Shown here: piece after piece, positions 59,454-64,000 of the stretch
How positions within the stretch are numbered: position 1 is the first letter of the stretch
Layout of the letters: each line of letters opens with the position of its first letter
DNA from: Cristatella mucedo
Lineage: Eukaryota > Bryozoa > Phylactolaemata > Cristatellidae
Length of the DNA: 64,000 nt
Direction of reading: 5' to 3'
Assembly (NCBI GenBank): GCA_009760855.2
Contig: WPIO01000002.1
Location: forward strand, 15,171,001-15,235,000
Notes under the pieces: generated by a model
Told to the model about the DNA's origin: nothing
What the model saw: the letters and a program-made list of their open reading frames with translations, nothing else
The model's database searches: none
Position numbers and translations under genes: made by a program

Positions 59454-59633
59454 TTTTATGACGTTAGCACTAAGATCTACTGTGCAATTCATCTATATAT
59501 TCATAAATTAAAAAATTGATTTATCTAATACTTCTTTTACAATCGGTACTATTCCAACAAATCTATCAGGATCTTCTTCTTGTATTATTTGTATTAAAGA
59601 TCTTTAAGTGTAATACTTTATATGATATCCTTT

Positions 59634-59933
59634 TTATTTTTCATTATTAAATCTGCCATACTTGCTTATAATATGAACTTCAAAATCAAAGTAATTTTCA
59701 TCTTTAAGCAATAGCGTAAAAAGTGGACTTCCTATAATAATATCAAAATCGTATTTACTTGGTATCCTAACATTACCAGCAGCTATAAAATCAAATGGAG
59801 CTTCTGCACAGTTTAATCCAGGAACCCAAATTTCAAACTCAGAATAATAACATTCGCTACGTCCTAAAAACATGCAAACCTAGTAAACATTGAGCATGAT
59901 ATTGTTAGGTATATAATCTTTAGTATCACTCAT
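59634..59933 (-). pseudogene. Unknown protein of the Polinton-like block, downstream of the ATPase
   Basis: Starts with an ATG at 59933, 8 bp after the ATPase remnant ends. About 18 codons in, a TAG interrupts it; the frame then runs to 59634. Visible: FEIWVPGLNCAEAPFDFIAA, FDIIIGSPLFTLL and FDFEVHIISKYG, beta-strand-like. Another in-frame piece (LIQIIQEEDPDRFVGIVPIV, about 59605-59514) may belong to the same or the next gene. A capsid-related role is possible from its place beside the ATPase, but no family is recognised. Confidence 0.4.
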
Positions 59934-59940
59934 GCTCCGA

Positions 59941-60538
59941 TTAACATCTTACACAATACCTAAAACGATTAAATGTAAAAGAGTTAACTCAATCTCTAAA
60001 TTGTTTTTGATTAACATCTTCAGTGTATGCCTCACGAATATACTCTGTATCTGTTGCATTTTGTTTGAAAGTTATTACCATATTTATATTATTCCTGAAT
60101 ACTCTTCTAGGAATATTTGTAAATCCTTGAGCAAGATAAATTATATTGAGTCCTTTTTGTCTTTCTCTTGTGAAGTAATCTAATATTTTTTCTGGTCTTC
60201 TGTCATTAAGTCATCAAGTACGATAACATTTTTACAATTTTTGTATGAGTCTACTTCTGGCATTTCATCAACACCACTAACCGAAACATAAGCACCATTC
60301 GCTTTAGTCATTGATCTAAGACCACGTTGCAACTTTTGGTCTAGGCTTGAAGCAGTAATCGTGCAAGTAATAATCCTAATTAAACATCGCCATAGAAGTT
60401 CCGGTCCATTACTAGCTGCTGAGTCGTTCCTGATCCACTAGGACCAAGAACTAGTGCTCTAACAGGTACCTTAGGTAATGTTTCTTTATTTTCTGTCCTG
60501 CCTTGTCCACAATTAAAAGCATGGACTTTCAAGGTCAT
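59941..60538 (-). pseudogene. FtsK/HerA-type DNA-packaging ATPase, decayed
   Basis: Read on the minus strand from an ATG at 60538. The Walker A region reads VLGPSGSGTT (about 60420), with Thr where this motif has Lys. The frame then breaks at a TAA near 60393. After a shift comes SLDQKLQRGLRSMTKANG, the Walker B region NVIVLDDLM (about 60220), then YFTRERQKGLNIIYLAQGF and IPRRVFRNNINMVITFKQ (about 60170-60060). A TGA follows FRD near 59990. The blocks and their order match the packaging ATPases of Polintons and related dsDNA viruses, which load DNA into the capsid. The altered Walker A and broken frame make it inactive. Confidence 0.85.
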
Positions 60539-60544
60539 TACCTA

Positions 60545-60897
60545 TGTTAAAAAAGTTTATATATTTAAAGAAAATAGAGCCAAATATTTGTTGTCTGAAG
60601 TGCAGAAGGCCTACTTGAAATCTTCACAAAAAATATACAGAAATTTAAAGTGCAAAAGATCTTACACGAATAATAAAAGCAATCGGTGCAATCAGTGAAC
60701 CCAAAAAATCAAAGTTTTTTAAATAGAGATCTGAAGGTACAGAAGTTTTAACTAATGGTAGAAAGTTAGGAGCGAATGTTGCGAGCGGTGTTCTCAAACA
60801 TGGTCTAAAATTAGGTACTGGCACAGCAAGTGGGATGACGAATAAAGAAGACATACTTGCTGAGCTAAGAAATACTTTAAACAATTTAAAAAAATAA
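60545..60897 (+). pseudogene. Unknown small basic Gly/Ala protein before the protease (possible virion core/pVI-like)
   Basis: The last 80 codons read RIIKAIGAISEPKKSKFF, a TAG, then GRKLGANVASGVLKHGLKLG and ILAELRNTLNNLKK. An upstream frame (YLLSEVQKAYLKSSQKIYRN) probably supplies the N-terminus. The amphipathic, basic, Gly-rich pattern recalls small membrane-active or core proteins coded next to the protease in Polintons and adenoviruses. That is an analogy from position and composition only. Confidence 0.35.
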
Positions 60898-60908
60898 AAA
60901 GTTCACCA

Positions 60909-61225
60909 TTGACTGACGCAGAAACAGTAGAATATGTAAGAGAACCATGTATACAAAACTTTTGTGGAGTGTTTGCTAGAGATAAACTAACAGAACCAAA
61001 AGAAAATGAATCTCTAATTTGTAATACAGGTAAGTCAGATCTAGCAATCTATCATTGGGTAGCACATACAAAATTAGGAGGTTTTGTTTCTACTTTGATT
61101 CATTTGGTACTCCACAATGACCAAAAGTAATTAATTATCTTGGAATTGTTCCAAGTTTCCAAACTTTTCAATTACAAGAATACAACCAAACAGATTGCAG
61201 AATAAGATGTCTAATTTTCTTAAAA
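60909..61225 (+). pseudogene. Adenain-type cysteine protease (PRO), decayed
   Basis: The first part has FCGVFARDKL and the catalytic-type His in YHWVAHTKLGG (about 61050). The frame then changes near 61085. In the second frame comes YFDSFGTPQ, the acidic residue block (about 61093), a TGA at 61118-61120, then FQLQEYNQTDCRIRC with the catalytic-type Cys (about 61190). H, D and Q...C in this order define the adenovirus-protease fold (C5), used in Polintons to process virion proteins. The usual Gly after the catalytic Cys reads Arg. The 3' end overlaps the start of the next gene. Confidence 0.8.
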
Positions 61226-61767
61226 CTAAGGACTTAACTGATTTTGGAACTGTAGAGAAACTACTACTGTGATTATTTGTAGAAAAAAAAAATTTGTGCT
61301 TTATATAGAAATCAAAACCAAGAAAAAAATTGGTTGTTCTCGAAGATTCTGAAGTTGTTATCCCTAAAAGAAAACCCATACGAGTTCACGCTGAAGAAAG
61401 AATGACTAAGGATTCAAAACAATATCTAAATGCACGGATCTATATCACGCAAGATGTGATTCCGTTATTACAAAGCGTAGTTAGTCGTGCTAGCGAACAA
61501 CTTGACTTTCATGGTTATGATCTGACACAAAGATCTATTAATGCAGTTAGATTTGCATTCGGTAATAAACCAAGTCTTTTCTTTGATCAGAAGAATAAAC
61601 AAATACAATTTAATAGTCCAAGTAAGATCATTCAGAAACTAGGAAATGACTTTGGAATCACAGGTGTTCTTGATGAAAGCTATGTTACTAAAGAGTATTA
61701 TAATTCAGAGCCAAGACTAAATATAAGGTTAAAACTTAATAAAGTTAAAGTTTATAATGACATATAA
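61207..61767 (+). pseudogene. Unknown protein of about 186 codons, Polinton-like block
   Basis: ATG at 61207 (MSNFLKTKDLTDFGTVEK), then in the same frame a TGA (61270 region) and a TAG (61306 region), followed by an uninterrupted 145 codons to 61767. The latter contains IPKRKPIRVHAEERMTKDSK, ARIYITQDVIPLLQSVVSRA, NAVRFAFGNKPSLFFDQKN and IRLKLNKVKVYNDI. The alternating strand-like pattern and position after the protease suggest a structural protein. I recognise no family. It is the best unassigned protein in the block. Confidence 0.45.
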
Positions 61768-61851
61768 AGATCAGGTTTTAATCCTGCTGATTATTAGAAA
61801 CAAAGATAAAACAAAAACAAAAATATTAGCTTTGAATTTTTTATACTTTTT

Positions 61852-62143
61852 TCATTTGATATTAAACATCCTATCAACAAAATTTCTTGCATAGTTTTTT
61901 ATCTTATTTAGACTTGCAGGATTAGACACTTTATCTTTAAGGAAATCAGTAGCAAACGAATCATTCACAGCTCCAGCAGATGATAATCCGAGTCCTAATT
62001 TTGCTTTAGCACTCATTATTGCTGCAACTGTTTTTGCATCTTCTCTAGCATAACTTGGTTACCTTGGATCAAGTGCAATAGGAGCTGCTGATTCAGCAAA
62101 TACTAAGTCTGATACGCTTCTTTTTTTTGTGTGGCTCTGGCAT
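61852..62143 (-). pseudogene. Unknown small protein at the right end of the Polinton-like block
   Basis: ATG at 62143 (MPEPHKKKKR), then a frame change at a run of eight A/T near 62121-62128. The following frame reads SVSDLVFAESAAPIALDP, a TAA, then SYAREDAKTVAAIMSAKAKL and NPASLNKIKNYARNFVDRMF. It is Ala- and Lys-rich and probably helical. No family is recognised. The homopolymer at the shift could be an assembly slip. Confidence 0.35.
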
Positions 62144-62289
62144 ACTTCCTAATTCAGTATAATCATGGCCGTGTATTAACACCCGTCGGTCTAAATCGTT
62201 CACACCTTCATAATTTTGTTCCACCTGTTATTTAAATCCAGTGTCTGGGCCTACGTACGAGTATCTACCGGTGTTATTGAATTTAACTC

Positions 62290-62437
62290 GCCGAGCTGGT
62301 TTGGTCCAGCGGATAAGGTGCTCGCCCCGACCAAGGTCTAGCTGATGTCGTGGGCTCGAGCCCCGAGGCATATGTGAAGCACCTGAATAGAGATTAAGTT
62401 CTCTTGGGGCGCTATATGAATGAATTATTATTATTAG
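62290..62437 (+). repeat. tRNA-derived SINE, family A, with LINE-type tail
   Basis: The head ggtttggtccagcggataag resembles a tRNA A-box region and gtgggctcgagccccgaggc a B-box region. The 3' half, gaagcacctgaatagagatt and gttctcttggggcgctatat, ends in ATT repeats and corresponds to the tail module of the family-A LINE. Confidence 0.75.
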
Positions 62438-62473
62438 TTATAGCTTGCTTTTTACCAACTACCAACATGCTGC

Positions 62474-62534
62474 ATCTCTCTCTCGCTCTCTGTCTGTCTG
62501 TCTGTCTCTCTCTGTCTCTGTCTCTCTCTGTGTC

Positions 62535-62623
<89 letters not shown>

Positions 62624-62690
62624 GTCTCTCTCTCTCTGTCTATCTCTCTGTCTCTCTGTCCCTCTCTCTCTCTCTGTCTCTCTCTCTCTG

Positions 62691-62724
<34 letters not shown>

Positions 62725-62733
62725 TCTGTCTCA
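62474..62733. repeat. (CT)n microsatellite with GTCT interruptions
   Basis: 260 bp, regular tctctctgtctc variants around a pure CT core of about 75 bp. It lies in an intron, ending about 60 bp before the acceptor of the next exon. Confidence 0.95.
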
Positions 62734-62796
62734 TGCTTTCCTGCGTGCAGAGAGCCTCGGCACCTGTTTGATGGCAACTTATTGACTCTGTTGCAG

Positions 62797-63678
62797 ACCC
62801 TTCAAAGTCGCTTGGCTCGTTCCTGGCGACCACCGCCGGCAAAGGCAGCTCTGCAGTGGCAGGGCTGCTGCTGCTGCACCACAAGGCGGTCGGACGCCAT
62901 GAGCTGATGGTGGCAGCAGAAACGGCCGAGCTGAAGCAGCTGCTGAGCGACCGCGACGCCGAGATCACTGCAGTCCGCTCAGAGCACGAGCAGCAGCAGC
63001 AGTGGCGTGTAGAGCTCGAGGACAAGCTCAACGAGCTGAGCGTGCAGCTCGCGCAGGCCGACGAGCAGCGACTGCACGACGTGGCGGAGCTGCGAGCGTG
63101 CCTCGAGAGCTTGGCCGCGCAGGAGCGTCGGCTGGCCGACAGTGGAGAGGCCAAGAGTAACGTGGAATATGAGCTCAAGATGCTGCACGCCGAGTGCGAC
63201 CGAATCCGTGGCGCCGGCAGCGGAAGGCAGAAGCTGGCATCGTTGGTGCCTGCCTCGGCAGCGCATCTCCCGATGTATCAAGCGATGATCGGCCACAAGG
63301 TGGCAGCTGCAGCACCTGCCGCTTTTGCCTCGGAGCCACAAGTACAGCCCCGCAGCCCGAAGTCTGGCGACGTGGCGTCGATGCATCGTCACTACTCGTC
63401 AGACACAACCTGGCAGCGGCCGTCCGGTGTCCGCAGCCCAGCTGGTCAAGCGACGCTAGGACACGGCAGAGGCAACGGCAGTCTTGCAGCGGCGTCACCA
63501 GTAGGTGCCGTCGAGCCTGCCTCCTCCTTCAGCAGCAGCAGCAGCAGAAGAAGAAGAGAGCTGGAGCGAGAACGTGCAGAACCTGCCGTCAGCAGCAGCA
63601 GCACCAGCAGCAGCTGTGCCCGTGAAGCAGCAGCCGCTGCAGCATTCGAAGCCAGCGGCCAAGTGAGCAGCCATGCAG
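62797..63678 (+). CDS. Internal coding exon of an unidentified coiled-coil protein
   Basis: 882 bp between an acceptor (ctctgttgcag) and a donor (gcag|gtgagg). One nucleotide is carried in from the previous exon and one passed on, 293 full codons between. Residues about 40-130 form a charged coiled coil (ELKQLLSDRDAEITAVRSEH, LEDKLNELSVQLAQADEQRL, EYELKMLHAECDRIR). The rest is low-complexity Ala/Ser/Pro with SSFSSSSSRRRRELERERAE. The phase-1/phase-1 exon could be skipped without a frame change. I cannot name the gene. Its earlier exons are not recognised; if they lie left of 56 kb, the Polinton-like block sits in an intron. Confidence 0.6.
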
Positions 63679-64000
63679 GTGAGGTCACGGCTGGTGAGGT
63701 CAAGGTCAGTGGGGGTCAGGCTTGCTTCGTGCCGAGCTGTTGTTGGAGGGCTGATGCTATCTATGGAAGCCCGCCCACCAATGCCTACGGTCAGAGAAAA
63801 TGTGCAAATGTGGTATTGAGAAAGTGCTGCCATGATAAAGCTAATATCAGTCGAATTTCAACTAGGCGAGTGCATAGCGAAGATATACATTGGCAAATTA
63901 GTAAACTAGCTAATCAGTAAATCGTACAAACAGTCAAATTATGAAAGTGTCAATGTAAGTGTGATATCACAGACCGACAAACAGACTAATTAACACACCT
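63679..64000 (+). other. Intron sequence after the coiled-coil exon
   Basis: Follows the donor at 63679. The frame happens to stay open to about 63917, but the GC content and codon pattern change at once, which fits an intron. Nothing else seen. Confidence 0.45.

Larger units (their letters stand above)
56240..62240. mobile_element. Decayed Polinton/Maverick (adintovirus-like) element
   Basis: An AT-rich block with sharp compositional edges. It holds remnants of four hallmark genes: rve-type integrase (minus), FtsK/HerA packaging ATPase (minus), adenain-type protease (plus) and a fibre-like repeat protein (minus), plus several unknown ORFs. The combination of integrase, ATPase and adenain-type protease is diagnostic for Polintons and adintoviruses. 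Protein-primed DNA polymerase B and major and minor jelly-roll capsid genes were not recognised. At 6 kb it is well below the usual 15-20 kb. Nearly every gene has stops or frameshifts. No terminal inverted repeats or target duplication were found, so the edges are approximate. Confidence 0.82.

Noticed and set aside
60645-60884. 79-codon minus-strand ORF
   Set aside because: The plus frame in the same place is basic, Gly-rich and ends just before the protease. The minus frame looks like its shadow.
56240-62240. Use of TGA as tryptophan (alternative genetic code)
   Set aside because: TAA and TAG interruptions and frameshifts also occur, TGG is used, and at least one TGA sits where Trp is not expected. 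Decay explains it.
62404-63178. Leu/Ser-rich 167-codon plus frame and Arg/Glu-rich 239-codon minus frame
   Set aside because: Both run through the (CT)n tract. Only the exon from 62797 has splice sites and a coiled coil.

Overview
This is animal nuclear DNA. It contains spliced genes with GT-AG introns, tRNA-derived SINEs, several non-LTR (L2-like) LINE families, a Ty3/gypsy-type retrotransposon, hAT remnants, long microsatellites and a decayed Polinton/Maverick-like insertion. Repeat composition suggests an invertebrate, probably marine, but nothing here fixes the species. The region is repeat-dense and gene-poor.

Layout. 1-16 kb: mostly sequence without recognisable genes, interrupted by LINE and SINE fragments. 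One confident host gene lies here, a small secreted CULT-domain protein (9135-9650, minus). 14.4-24.4 kb: a transposon graveyard with two long L2-like LINE copies, one split by a 285-bp solo LTR with a CGGA target duplication; a minus-strand LTR element whose interior encodes only coiled-coil-like fragments; three copies of an LTR-like repeat, the third at 49.5 kb; and hAT pieces. 24416-32282: a complete Ty3/gypsy-type element flanked by ATGT target duplications, with gag in broken frames and one stop in pol. Its two LTRs are almost identical where shared but very unequal in length. 33.3-43.2 kb (plus): the NME7 gene in seven recognised coding exons, with LINEs and SINEs in its introns. 43.6-44.6 kb (minus): a two-exon Rab9 GTPase gene, tail-to-tail with NME7. 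44.7-56.2 kb: SINEs, LINEs, microsatellites and a CpG-rich stretch near 55 kb. 56.2-62.2 kb: an AT-rich block that reads as a degenerate Polinton/Maverick (adintovirus-like) element, with remnants of an rve-type integrase, an FtsK/HerA-type packaging ATPase, an adenain-type cysteine protease, a fibre-like repeat protein and several unknown ORFs. No DNA polymerase B or major capsid gene was recognised. 62797-63678 (plus): a host coding exon with a coiled coil.

How the parts relate. The host genes are unrelated housekeeping or signalling functions (ciliary/centrosomal NME7, endosomal Rab9, a secreted CULT protein). The mobile elements explain most of the remaining recognisable sequence. One SINE shares its 3' tail with the L2-like LINE, which suggests that the LINE supplies its mobilisation machinery. 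All comparisons were made by reading the sequence. No database search was run.
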